A stretch of DNA of 64,000 nucleotides from Tuctoria greenei (taxonomy: Eukaryota; Streptophyta; Magnoliopsida; Poales; Poaceae): positions 288,373,560 through 288,437,559 of the forward strand of contig JAYESD010000001.1 in assembly GCA_036927565.1 (NCBI GenBank), in the 5' to 3' direction. Made by a program: the position numbers and the translations under genes. Below are positions 45,658 through 57,853 of this stretch, one piece after another. Each line of letters starts with the position of its first letter. Positions within the stretch are counted from its first letter, which is position 1. The notes beneath the pieces are model-generated. The model was not told the DNA's origin. It did no database searches and was given only the letters and a program-made list of their open reading frames with translations.

Positions 45658-46473
45658 ACGGTCCAGGCTCCTTGTGCACAGGCTCCTGTTGCACCATCGG
45701 AGTCGCCGATGGAGCCGCTATCAAAGGCGGAGGAGGAGGAGTAGGATTTAATTTTCCTTTTGTTGTTTTTAGTTGATGTTGTTTTTTCTTTTCTTATGTC
45801 TTCTTGTACTTTTTCTTACGTTTTGTAATATATTGTATTAATGAATGAATTATCTATTTTCATCCATGTGAATGAATATTATCTTGTGTGTTCAACTATG
45901 TGAATGATTGAACGTGTGGTGTGTTCATCGTGTTCCTCAAGAATGGCAATTTCATAAGGAAGGATTTGATTATTTTTTGGATTTAAATTGGACTACAGTG
46001 AAGGTGATCAACATTGGAATGACAATTTATTAAGTTATCAAGTGAATGTTCTCTAATTCATTCAGTGAATGTGTTCATGTCTGTGTGATATCAAGTGAAC
46101 CGAAGCAAAATGTAGAAAATCACAAAGCCAAAGGGACGAGCTTTTTGCAAAGTCCATCTCATTTCCTTTCTCAAATAGGAGATGTTCTTTGTGCTAAGCT
46201 TGTCTCCCTTTTGTAAGAGGAGAGGGCACGTTTCAGATATTTTTTTTTAAATGAGATGCACCTTATAGTAGCTCGTCTCTCTATAGATGGAATGAGAGAC
46301 GAGCCCGCTTCCATGACAAAAAGAGACACGCCCAACCGGTGGGTATGGGAGACGTGGCCGCTTTGATGATAAAAGGAAACAGACGCCAAGAAAAGGCCGT
46401 ATCCTTTATTTTACTAATTTGAGTCAACCTCCAGTTAGGCTCGTCTTCTTTTTGCCAGAGAAGCGGGCGCGTC
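45658..46473. other. 3' flank of the split ORF with GAGACGAGC palindrome
   Basis: T-rich, with TTTTGTAATATATTGTATTAATG near 45823, plausible as a plant 3' UTR. From 46140 to 46470 it is rich in GAGACG-type motifs. A perfect 10-bp inverted repeat GCTCGTCTCT / AGAGACGAGC lies at 46271-46280 and 46295-46304. It ends where the Tekay-like LTR begins. Confidence 0.5.
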
Positions 46474-49324
46474 TGTAACACCCTCATTTGCATGCATCAT
46501 GCCCTGCATCTATCATTAAACATGTCTAACATTAATCCACATAAAAAGGAATAATTTTAAAATGAATTTAGCCACTTAAGAATTATGGAAAGTGCGTACT
46601 AGTCCGATTTCTCTCTAACTTCAAACGGACTTGTTCGTTTTGTTGCAGACTAGTCTGTTTTTCCCTCTAGACACTTTTGGACTTGTCTGGTCCTGTGCGG
46701 ACTAGTCCGGTGTTCCAATTCCTTGGAAATTTTGCTAAATCCCTGGTCTTGTCTGGACTAGCCCGGTATTCCAGCGGACTTATCTGTTTTCCCCGCTGAC
46801 TAAAGTCGGACTTGTCCGATTTTGTCCAGACTTGTGTGTTTTTCCCCTATGGATAAGTTCAGACTTGTCCGATGTCCAGTCCGTACTTGTCTGATTTCCC
46901 TCTGTCCAACTTCGGACTAGTTTGACCCTTTTCGGACTTGTCCGATAAATCGCGACTCTGAGTTGATCTTTTGTTTCACAACTTGTTTTTGGGTTTTACC
47001 TTAGGTGGCCTAGGGACGTCGTGCCTAACTCTTTTAGAGCCCATGTGGGACTCCAAACCGACCCCTACTCATCTCAAACTTGAAATCCATCTAACCCTAT
47101 CCTCCACCTCTATATAAGCAACCCCACCCCTTGGCCTGGCATCTATTTGCCACTTTTCTACCACAACCAAACCCTAGTTCGTGAATAGCGGCCACCAAGG
47201 AGGGAGAAGGAGATCTAGAGCAAGGAGAAGAAGAGGAGGAAACGAAAGAGGATCAAGATCTCCATTAACTTCGCATTCTTCATCAACAATCCACCATCAA
47301 GTTCTTCATCAACCCTAAACCATCAAGATCCAAGTGTTGCCTTCAAGATCCTTGATTCATTGGAGTTCTAAACACCTGGTATACCTTCTACTTCCCCTTC
47401 CTTACGTGAATTCAACCCCAAATCTCCAAACACGCATCGATCTTGAAAACCCTAATCGGATGTTCTTGCGCAGTGCGGACTTGTCCGGTCCCAAGCGGAC
47501 TTGTCTGATTTTCCTGGTTAAATTGTGTTTAATTAATTCTAAAATTGTTTTCAATTCCAAACCTGTATAAACTTATTAGAAGCTATTAGAACTAGTTAGT
47601 AAACACTAAAAGCAACTTATTAACAAGTTCCACCTTTCCTTTGCATTAATCATGCATGTCATGTCATATTGAGTAATATATGTGCATTTATTGATTGTGT
47701 TTCTTGTCTTGTATGTTTATTGTGAGGATTAGACGGATTTGCGCTAGTGAGTTCCGCGGAGGATCTACAACACCAAGAGTTTGAAGGCTTTGACCCGAAC
47801 CAATCCCAAGAGCAAGGAAAGTGTCCTGGAAGCATATTGATCCTATTTCCGACAATAAATGTATTGTTTTCAAAACTGCATGCTTGAGTCCACTTGATGG
47901 GAATCCTATGGTAGGAAGTTTACTAGCATTGTATAAACACCCTTGTCACCTGGAATTCATGGTAGAGATCGAGATGGGCTTTTTACCCTTTTTGCTTCGC
48001 TTAATTAATTGGGATGGGAACACTACTATACCACTTAATTTACTTATGTATTTATGAGATTATAATTAACATGAACTGGTTAATATGATGTGGTAATGGG
48101 TGATCTAAGCAAGCTTGGTATGCAGATGGGTTGGATGTTATGGTGGTTCGCTTGCTTTAGATCTAAGGACCGGTAGATGCGAGAATAAGCCAGGACAACA
48201 GTGCCACCACGAGGCAAAGTATGGGTGCGGCGTAACTGATTAATTAGGGCTTTGCCAGTGCTATTTGGACCATTAAGGATGCTCGGGGAAGGGGTAGTCA
48301 TATTTGATTTGTTGATGATTGGTGGGACTACCCTAGGATCCGAATGGCTCAAGAGGGGGCCCTTAGTTGAAGATGTGCTCAGTTGGAGGCATCACCACCG
48401 GTGAAACCTCAGTGGGGTCTAAATAGGCTAGTAATCCCTTTGTAAAGGCTATTTTGTGATCTCTTGGCCATACACCTAAGGAAGTGTAATTGGCGTAAAG
48501 GAGGTTCTTTATTCGCCGACGGGTGATGAAATCACGAACACGTGGGTAAAGTGGTACAAACTCTACAGAGTCTAATAAAACTATCATGATAGCTGTGCTC
48601 CCGGTTAAGAGCACCTGGATGACCTACATGATTAGAGGGAAATTGGGATTTGGGATGGTTGGTTGGTTATGGTTGGATGGTTACGGTTAATAATGGTTAT
48701 GGCTGGTTATGAACTAAGTTCTGATATTGATTATGGTTAATGGTAATGGCGAAATCTGGTATATGGATGATGGTAATGAAATATGGACTGGTACTATGAT
48801 ATTACTTATGGTATATGATGGGTTTACTTCACATACATATAATATATTGCTTTCCAAATGTTTTTATGTACTTTTCTGCACTTAGCCTTTATTATTGTCG
48901 TCATTTGAATCAGCTACATGTCATACTTTCCACACTTGCTGAGTACGACATGTACCCAATCTTGCAATTCCCCCACCAACAGTTGCAGGTCAGGATTGGG
49001 AGTACTAATGCGAAGTTCTAGGCCGTGTCTGCCGTTAGCTTGCCTGTGGTGTTGATTGGAGCTGTGCTATCCCTTATACCCTATTTGATTAGCTGCATAG
49101 TTGCTTAATTAGTTTATTTCCGCTGCATTAGTTCAACTTGTCGTTAATATTCATTAGAGCTTGTATTCGAGGATATTATGAATTGTGTAATAGAAGTGCT
49201 TAATTAATCTTGTTCTGTGGTAATTTTCTGTATATCCTTTTGTGAATGCACTCGTGTATGTGTGTTGAACATCCTGGGCACACATATGCATTCACTTGGT
49301 TCATTTTCGGAACCAGATGTCACA
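46474..49324 (+). repeat. 5' LTR of the Tekay-like element (2851 bp)
   Basis: It starts TGTAACACCCTCATTTGC and ends GATGTCACA just before the PBS. TATATAAG lies at 47111-47118. Its U3 part (46595-46950, plus 47476-47512) contains about fifteen CGGACTTGTCCG / CGGACTAGTCCG motifs like those of the copia LTRs. Confidence 0.75.
46595..46950. repeat. CGGACTTGTCCG / CGGACTAGTCCG cluster in a gypsy LTR
   Basis: More than a dozen motif copies, many with one change. The non-symmetric form is CGGACTTGTCCG here, which is the reverse complement of the CGGACAAGTCCG that prevails in the copia LTRs. Confidence 0.8.
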
Positions 49325-49326
49325 AA

Positions 49327-49342
49327 TTTGTATCAGAGCCAC
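49327..49342 (+). promoter_or_regulatory. Primer binding site
   Basis: TTTGTATCAGAGCCAC directly after the LTR resembles the initiator tRNA-Met site TGGTATCAGAGCC. Confidence 0.65.
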
Positions 49343-49593
49343 GGGTTGGCTGTAGGACGCAGCCTAGATAGAATGGACACTTTAGAGCACATAGGAGCAC
49401 TCAGGAATCGATGTGTTTTTGCTTGGTGTATTGTTTGCTATATATTGGTTGCTTGTGTTCTTAATAGAGGATTTTGGAATGCTTTAGCATTGCCATGTCC
49501 ACCTAGGCTAGTATAGTTAGTTGCTTAGTTCCATATACCTTGATGCATATAGTTGGGGACGTTTCTAAATTCTTATCTCTTGCTTTTCTTCAG

Positions 49594-50456
49594 ATGGTGA
49601 GGACTCGCATCCAGAGGGATGGAAATGATGAGGAGGAGAACAATGAAGCACCTCAGAACAACAATAGACAAGGACCTGCTTAGGGAGCTATCAACATTGA
49701 GCAGCTTTTGGTTATGCAGAACCAGCTCATACAAACAATGATACATACTATGGGACAGCTACAGGCTGGTAACGTCAACAATCAGCCCAACATGCCTCCA
49801 CCGCCACCCCACCTCCTCATAACCGGTTGGGAGAGTTTATGAGGACTAGGCTGCCAACCTTTGCTCAAGCCGCTGACCCTATGGATGCTGATGATTGGCT
49901 CAAGTCCGTGGAGAAGAAGCTAGCTATTGTCCAATGCAGCGACCGGGAGAAGGTTCTATTTGCTTCTCATCAACTAGTTGGATCAGCTGTCGATTGGTGG
50001 GATTCGCTATGCAATGCTCATGAGAATCAAGAGAGGATCACTTGGGCTGAATTCAAAGAGAGCTTCCGTTCTCATTATGTGTCCGAAGGTGTTATGATTT
50101 TGAGGAGGCAATAATTTAAGAAATTGAGGCAAAAAAGATCGAGTGTGGGTCAATACCTCAATAAATTCCAGAGGATGTGAGCCGGGACAACCGGAAGTAA
50201 TACTTGTTCATGAGAGGCTTGAACAATGAAATTCAAGTGCAATTGCTCAATTGTGATTATGCCAACTTCCAGAAGCTTGTGGACAAAGCAATTGTTGTGG
50301 AGAACAAGGTCCGTAAGATGGAGCAAGACAACAAGAGGAAGGCGCCATATCAAGGACAACAACAAGGAAGTAATGTGCGCCCTTGCTTTGCACCACCTAA
50401 TGCGCCATACTACAGCCTTTCTGTGCCTGCTCATCGCCCTGGATTTGCACTGCGCC
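49594..50456 (+). pseudogene. gag: Gypsy gag, N-terminal part, broken
   Basis: The ATG at 49594 (MVRTRIQRDGNDEEE) follows TGCTTTTCTTCAG. A TAG lies at about 49681, and a frame change occurs near 49810 in a proline run. The gag core is at 49827-50114: LPTFAQAADPMDADDWLKS, AVDWWDSLCNAHENQ, WAEFKESFRSHYV, the retrotransposon gag fold seen in chromoviruses. A further decayed part reaches 50456 with LLNCDYANFQKLVDKAIVVE. It is cut off there by another LTR before any zinc knuckle. Confidence 0.85.
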
Positions 50457-50687
50457 TGTCGAAGGGTCAATGCGACACTTCCCCCGGATTTGCTAAGGAG
50501 CAGCCCGCGGAGATTCTTGTTTGGCGGGGCTTAGGCCTCAAACTAGTGTTCTAGCGTAAGAGTATGAGACAAGTGTTTTTACGTGGTTTGGGCTGCAAGG
50601 AGCGTCACACCCTACTCCATGGTGGATTGTATTGCTTGGTGAGTGTGTATGCGTATGTGAGTGTATCGGGGATTCTGAGTTTGGCCC
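50457..50687 (-). repeat. LTR of a second Tat-like element, left fragment
   Basis: TGTCGAAGGGTCAATGCGACACTTCC is similar to the start of the LTR at 40416 on the same strand, including the TTTTACGTGGTTTGGGC and ACCCTACTCC segments. It is split at 50687 by the minus-strand copia. Confidence 0.82.
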
Positions 50688-52477
50688 TGTAGGATAGAAG
50701 AGCACGTGAAAAGCTACCAGAGGGGGGTGAATGGTAGATTTAAAAATCTTATGCAGCAGAAACAATTAAATCCCAACCCCTTTGGCAGAAAAATGATCTG
50801 TTAGAGAAATCGTGTGTGAAACTAATCTAAACGTGTTTCACCGTGACAAAAGTGATATATATCAGAGAGAATCAAGTCACGAAGGAAAAACAAGGGGAAT
50901 CACTTAAATCCGTCAAGAGAAACTCAAGTTATGATCGAAAGATCAAACAAAGGTCAATCTGTCCTACCCGAGAAAAACAGTTCTGGAACGCTGCAAAGAA
51001 ACTTGTGTACATCAGAAATCAAAAATTCAATGACCGTGAAATTTTTACAGATGATAGATAATCAAGTTGTGAATACAACCTAAAAAGAATCATGTCAATT
51101 GAATCTGTAAAACTCGAGTTATGATAAAACCACAGACGAAAGGTAGTGCTGTCCAGAAACTCGATGAGTAAAACTTGTCTGGAACAAGTCAGACGAACGA
51201 GGTACAAAAGTTCCTTCAAACTACGAATTTTATTCAATAGAACAAAAGAGGAACAGCCACAAAGTCGTTCCCCACGATCTTTGGCCTCCCTTGCTTATAT
51301 AACCAGCCCTTAGGCCAACCCAATCTTAGCTAGGACTCTAATCCTACTGAAATCATGAATCGGAACTTTCCATAACTGCTTAGGACTCTTCTATACGCAG
51401 ATAGAAGCAATCTTAAGACTTCCAAACACCTTAGGAACGTATCCCACATTCCTAAAATAACTCAAATTCGTGACCCACACGAAATCCTATCATAACCAAC
51501 TCAAATCTTTTCATATTTGAGTCAAACCCGACTCAGCCTCAGCCTGAGTCCATAATCTAGTCAGTTGGACCTTTCTGACCAATTCTTTACGTCCACATCT
51601 CTTCATCACGCCTCAGAACCATGTAGCCACGTCCATGCACTCCTTGCACATGTGCAAACATTTTCAAACAACGTCCACGATACCTTCATATGCATTGTTC
51701 TTGATTCAAACATGTTGCGCAACCTCCCAATCAACTCAACCACAATTCCTCCTGAACTTGGTTGTTGAACCTCATCTTCTCCCTAAGACTAGTTCAATGG
51801 ATCCCGTCACCAGCCATGTATTGAACTCAAGCAACATCTGCACATGAATAAACAACCAATCTTTACGAGCCCAAGTACATGACTTGACTCAAATTAGTTC
51901 CGAACACAACACCTTACGTGAGCACCTCACATAAGCATGTTGCAAAACCACAGTAAAACGATATCAGCCATATTAACCATAACGCACCTAAAACATAGAA
52001 AATGAATACTAAGCAATCTTTCCAACAATGTAAAGCAAGTTCGAAATATTTCACAGTAAAAGCAGGAACATTACGATCAATCACAGGACCTTGCCAAAGC
52101 TAACCGGAGCTTGAGCTGGAGCTTACCAAAGCTAGTACAACCTAGCGCCGGAGCTTACCAAAGCTAGTCAGAACTAGTCATCCCAAAAATCGGAGCTAAA
52201 AAAACATGCCGGAGCTAACCAACATAAGTCGGACCTAGCAATACATATTAGAGCTTAACAAAGACATGTCGGAGCTATTAAAGACTTGCCGGAGCTAAAG
52301 ACAAAGCTTACCGGAGCTTACCCAAAAACATGTTGGATCTAGACAAAGTAAGTCGGACCTATTGTCAGACCTTGCATAAGCTTGGATCTAGAGTCGGACC
52401 TTGCTAAAAAGATGTTATGGCAGCATTCAAAACTTTTATTGTCAAAACCAATGTATTCAGCACACATAGGTCTCACA
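50688..52477 (-). repeat. 3' LTR of the minus-strand copia
   Basis: It shares with the young copia LTR the ends (TGTGAGACC / ATCCTACA), the CCGGAGCT-type motif array (about 52090-52390) and a TATA at 51292-51302 (minus strand). Confidence 0.92.
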
Positions 52478-53525
52478 ATCTCCCCCTTGATGAATGCATT
52501 GGCAACACCACTTAAGATCCGAACATTGGCTTATTCACATTAAAAGTTTTGAAAACAATTTCTCCCCCTTTGTAAAACAGAAATAAAATGAGAAAAAAAT
52601 TATCTCCCCCCTGAGAAGAATTGTGCCAAAAACAATTGTGAATATGTGCAATGTGTAATCAATGTCTCCGCCTTGCATATTTGTTTTTAAAAAATCACAT
52701 ATTATCTCTCCCCCTTTGACAATGTATTCAGCAAGGTTCAAAAGAGAAATTTTAATTGTTATGAGCATATTATAACATATACATATAAAACAAAGCTCAT
52801 CCAAGACATACTATCAAGTAACTTACACTATCACAACAATGAGATACATAAAGTAGTGTAAGCCATGCTAGAGATCAAATGTAATTTTCAATTTAAGCAA
52901 GTCATGATCTCACAAACTTAAATATTTCAATACGTGAAAGCATGACACTTGTTGTTGCATTTTATTATTTTTCAAAGAACAAATTTAGATCATATGATAT
53001 CTGCAAGAGATTATATGCGCATCTGCCTTATTCTAACCAACTAAGCCAAGCCTATGTCATTTGACAATCAGAAGCTTAAGGACATGGTTTTAGTCATACA
53101 AAACTTCTTTCAAGTTCATATCTAAGTGCAATGATAAGCCATCTCAAAAGAAGAAGTGCGATGCATGCATATTCTCTTGATCTTTTCTCAATTTATATTT
53201 GTTCATAAAAACTCAACATATGAGTTGATTACTTGATTAATTCTTTATGATTAACAACACTTATGAACATGCAACAAGTTCAAAACAACAAGAATGTTCG
53301 ATGATGACCCGATTTAGTGTAAGTAATTATTCCAATTACCAGTCATGGCAAAAACTACAAAATATATAACATGAGTAATGTAGTAAGAACTTTCAGCATG
53401 TAAAAGAAATCACAAGTCATATATGTATGAAATACTATGCTCATATCATTTTAGTTCATATTCACACATAGACTTCTCATGTTTCAAAACTCCCCCTCAA
53501 TTTAAGCCATGAGGATGCATAACCC
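52478..53525 (-). other. 3' untranslated region with repeated polypurine tracts
   Basis: On the minus strand purine runs like AAGGGGGAGA occur at about 52479-52488 (touching the LTR), 52560-52572, 52600-52612 and 52703-52715. No ORF of note. Confidence 0.8.
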
Positions 53526-56500
53526 CTATTTCACTGTGAATGCAAGAAAACGAGTGAAATCCAAAGGTTTTGTAAAAATGTCAGCCAATTGTTGTTCGAT
53601 ATCTATATGGTGAAGCATAATGTTTCCATTTTCAACATTATCACGGAGAAAGTGATACCTAATGTCAATATGCTTAGTTATAGAATGTTGCACTGGGTTT
53701 TTAGCAATGCAAATGGCACTAGTGTTATCACAAAATAGTGGAACACTATCTAGATCAACCCAATAGTCCTTAAGTGTTTGAACAATCCAAAGAATTTGTG
53801 AGCAAGCACTAGAAGCATCTACATATTCAGATTCGACTATGGACTGTGCAATTGAATTTTGTTTTCTAGAGGACCAAGCAACAAGTGAATTACCAAGAAA
53901 ATGACAAGCACCGGAAGTACTTTTCCTATCAATCCTACAACCTCCAAAATCAGCATCAGAAAACGCTTTCAAAGTAATGGTTGAGGAAGAAGGAAGAAAA
54001 ATGCCAAATTCTTGAGTTCCATGTAAGTACCTGAGAATCTTTTTGACGGGTTGATGATGTGAAGCACGTGGGGAGCCTTGAAACCGTGCACAAAGACATA
54101 CGCTCAATTGTATGTCCGGTCTTGATGTCGTGAGGTACAAAAGTGATCTGATCATGCTTCTATATTCTTTTTGATCCACGGTTTCACCATCTTCATCAAG
54201 TTCAAGTGTTGTTGCTGTTCTCATTGGTGTCCGAAGAGGCTTGTTTTTGTCCATGTTGCACGCCTTAGGAGGTCTTTTGTATACTTCGTTTGATGCACAA
54301 AGGTACCCTCCTTGGTTTGCTTGATTTGCAGCCCCAAAAAGTATGTGAGTCCTCCCATCATACTCATCTCAAATTCTGAACTCATCATAGCTGAAAACTT
54401 GGACACAAGATCATGAGAAGCACAACCAAAGATAATATCATCCACATACACTTGAACGAATAATGAGTCATTGCCATGCTTAACCACAAAAAGAGTTTTA
54501 TCAACCTTGCCCATGGTAAACCCCTTTTCAAGTAAGAATGCTCTAGGGGCTTGTTTGAGACCGTACAAGGCTTTGGACAGTTTGTAAACATGATTAGGAA
54601 ATCTGAGTTTTCAAAACCTGGTGGTTGTTTTACATAAACCTCCTAATCTATGTAGCCATTAAGAAAATCACTTTTAACATCCATTTGATATAGCTTAAAA
54701 CCTTTAGATGCAACAAAAGCTAACAAAATTCTTATGGCTTCTAATCTAGCAACAGGAGCAAAAGTTTCATCAAAATCTAGACCATCAACTTGAGTGAAAC
54801 CTTGAGCAACCAACCTAGCCTTATTCCTAACCACAACCCCATCCTCACTTTGTTTATTTTTAAACACCCATTTAGTTCCAATTAAAGTGTGACCTTGAGG
54901 TGGAGGTACAAGTTTCCAAGCATTATTTCTTTCAAAATTTTCTAACTCTTCTTGCATGGCAATAATCCAAGATTCATTAGTGAGTGCGTGTGATATATCC
55001 TTGGGTTCAGAAGAAGCAACAAAAGTAGAATGAGCATGAGAGTTTGGATCGCAAAACCTGGACCGTGTAACTCGTTCGTGCAAGCTTCCAATAATCTATT
55101 GTGGAGGATGAATTTTGAGAACCCGGATGGTAGTGGACACTTCACAAGCTTCTTCTTATTCATGTTCATCAAAAATCGATGAGCTTGTGACTTGAGGAGG
55201 ATCTGAACCAGCAATGGTGGTCGTCGGTGCTAGCTGTGAATCAAAATCAGGAGCTCGAGCAATATCATTAGCTGCTGAATTTTCGGGCAGCAGCTCCACC
55301 TCTTCCCCATCTTCAACGAAAATGCTCTCCCCCTGCGGATATGAATCTGGACCTGCAATGTTTGAGCTAGTATCTGGGCTAGCTTCATCAAAAGACACTT
55401 CACAAGTCTCCACAATTTTTTTAGTGTCAAGTAAAAGCACACGGTAGCCTCTAGTATGAGATGGATAACCAAGAAACATGCCATCAATGGATCTAGGTTC
55501 AAGTGTATCAAGATTACCATGTTTCTTAACAAAGCATTTGCAACCAAAGACCCGAAAGTGCGTAACACTAGGCCTACGTCCAAACCGGAGCTCATATGGT
55601 GTTTTACCTACCTTAGCGCGCAAGAAAACACGATTTGAGACATAACAAGCGGTTGCAATCGCATCAGCCCAAAATTTCCTAGGAGTTTGATATTCATCAA
55701 GCATAGTCCTAGCCATCTCAACTAAGGTTCTGTTGTTTCTTTCTACAACACCGTTTTGTTGAGGTACATAAGGTGAAGAAAATTGATGATCTATTCCATT
55801 TTCAGCACAAAAGTGATCAAAAGATTGATTTTTAAATTCAGTTCCATTAAATTCAGTTCCGTTATCAAAAGAGTGATTAAATATCCTGGGTGATCAATTG
55901 ATAATATAAGAAATAAAGTTCTAAAGTGACTAAAAGCTTCATTCTTAGATGCCATAAAGTAAACCCAAGAGTATCTAGAATAATCATCAACAATAACAAG
56001 AACATACCATTTACGTCCGAAGGATTGAACACGTGAAGGTCCTACGGTGTCAAGGTGCAAAAGTTGACCTAGTTCAGTTGTCATGATCATTGTGAGAGGA
56101 GTATGTGAACCTGCAACCATCTTAGCATGTCTACAAGAAGAGCACACAATTTCTTTGTCCCCTTTAAGCTTAGGTAGCCCACGCATGCGATCAGGAGCAC
56201 TAACACGCGTGAGATGATCAAAGCCTACGTGACCAAGTCTACGATGCCAAAAATATAAATCTTTGGAATCATTAGCAACTAGACACCTATGCTTAGAGGA
56301 AGACATATCAAAATCATCTTTAAAAACTCTTCCAAATCGTGACATGTTAAAAATAAGCTCATTGTTTTAATTTACAACTTTGCAGCAATTTTTAGTGAAA
56401 ATAATTTCCAGATTTTTATCTAGCAATTGTGAAATAGAAAGCAAGTTGTATTTCAAATTTTTGACAAGTGCCACATCCTTCAAAGTGTAGTTATCATTTA

Positions 56501-56669
56501 CTCTAACCGAACCCTTAGCAATTGTATTTGACGAAGAATTATCGGCAAAAGTAACATTATCTACTCGTGACACAAAAGAGAGGGAGGAGAACCATTCTTT
56601 GTTACCGGTCATGTGGCGTGAGAAACCTGAATCCACAATCCAAATGTTCTCCTTTCTCAAGCATGTAAC
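53526..56669 (-). pseudogene. pol: Copia pol (protease to RNase H), multiply broken
   Basis: The protease reads IWIVDSGFSRHMTG (56367-56660), where Phe replaces the Cys of the relative. Integrase parts (55156-56345) have WHRRLGHVGFDHL and LHLDTVGP; the SDNGTEF site is destroyed near 55850. RT has MDVKSDFLNG (54643-55083, Ala changed to Asp) and YVDDIIFG (54221-54568). RNase H has AFSDADFGGCRIDRKS and LADIFTKPL (53526-54254). At least four frame changes separate these parts. It keeps the five-T run (54335-54339) that has lost one base in the young copia. Confidence 0.93.
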
Positions 56670-57853
56670 CTACATAGAAGCACAATACATTGATGACTCA
56701 ATACTGGGGTTAGTCAAAAGGCATTTAGGTATCCAGTACTGAGTCACACAACGTGCAGCAGGAAAAACACGCGAAAGCTGAGATAAAACAGCAGGTTTAT
56801 GAGTCAAAGTTTGAGATTTTTTATTCTTAACTACTGACCTATAAGGTGTTCCTTGTGTAGCACAAAAATCAGTAGCTCCGGAGGCAAAAACAGAAGGTCC
56901 AAAGGTAAACTTTGAATGTTTTTGACACATAACAGCTGGTTGCATGTTCCTGGCATTCGGTTTAATATGTGCAGCAAATTTTGCATTAAAGTTATGAGAT
57001 CTAGCATCATTCTTCCCCTTTTATGTTGTTTAGCTAGTCTATAAAAAAATCTATGACATGACCATCTCTACCACAGTAGGTACAATGAAATTTAACTTTG
57101 TGTTCATGTCTAGATGAGCAAGCAATATTTTTATTTGAAACCGAATGAGACAACACTCCTGCAGATTTGAAAACCACTTCTTTTTGCTTAGGAACTGTTT
57201 GAATCAAACCACTTCCTAATGACTTTACAATTTTAGGTGGATGTGCCTTAGAATGAGCATGAGAATGAAAACCTAAACTAGTTTTATCATTACAAGACTT
57301 GGAAGAATTCAGCAGCAAGTTTAAGGTTCTTATTCCCATTACAAAACTGATCTAATGTCCTATGCATGTTATCAAGTTTATTGGACAGATCAATGCAATT
57401 TTCACATGATGTTTTTCCTTTTAATTTGCAATTGGAATAATATTTAACTTCATGAGAACGTAAAGCATTATTCAATATTGAAATTTCATTCATAGCATCT
57501 TTTAGTTTCTTTTCAAGATCATCATAACTAGAACAATGCAAATCAATTGTAGAACAAGAAGCATCTTTTAAGTTTTCAATGTCAAGTGCAGCAAGCTTTT
57601 TGTTCTTTTCAATTTCATGTTCAAGTCTATCTAGAGTAGAGGAATGTGAAGTTCTTAATGTGGACAGTTGTTCATAGATTGAATCACACGAGGGACAAGA
57701 ATCATCACTAGGAATCAAGGTTTTCAAACGGTTGATTTCAGATTCTAGTGATTCAATTTTAGCAGCATTATCCCTAAGCTTTTTGTCCTTTTTCTTAACA
57801 ATAATAGTTGCACGAGAAATTGCATCACACATTTCATTACAGGTAGAACATAC
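56670..57853 (-). other. 1184-bp segment with intron-like ends, absent from the young copia
   Basis: On the minus strand the segment begins GTATGT after GATGAG (57853) and ends TATGTAG before GTTACATGC (56670). The young copia reads GATGAG|GTTACACGC at 20959/20960 with nothing between. The segment encodes a coiled-coil part (57290-57853, LRDNAAKIESLESEINRLK), a second knuckle-like motif (CTYCGRDGHVIDF near 57085) and a linker ending in TAG at 56670-56672. It contains two frame changes. GACTAAC, a branch-point-like motif, lies about 42 bases upstream of the AG. Confidence 0.8.

Larger units (their letters stand above)
46474..50456 (+). mobile_element. Tekay-like Ty3/gypsy element, 5' LTR and start of gag only
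   Basis: LTR 46474-49324, PBS, then gag to 50456, where the LTR of another gypsy interrupts. The remaining part is not in the window. The long LTR starting TGTAACACC, the tRNA-Met PBS and the gag sequence point to the Tekay/chromovirus-like gypsies of grasses. Confidence 0.75.
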
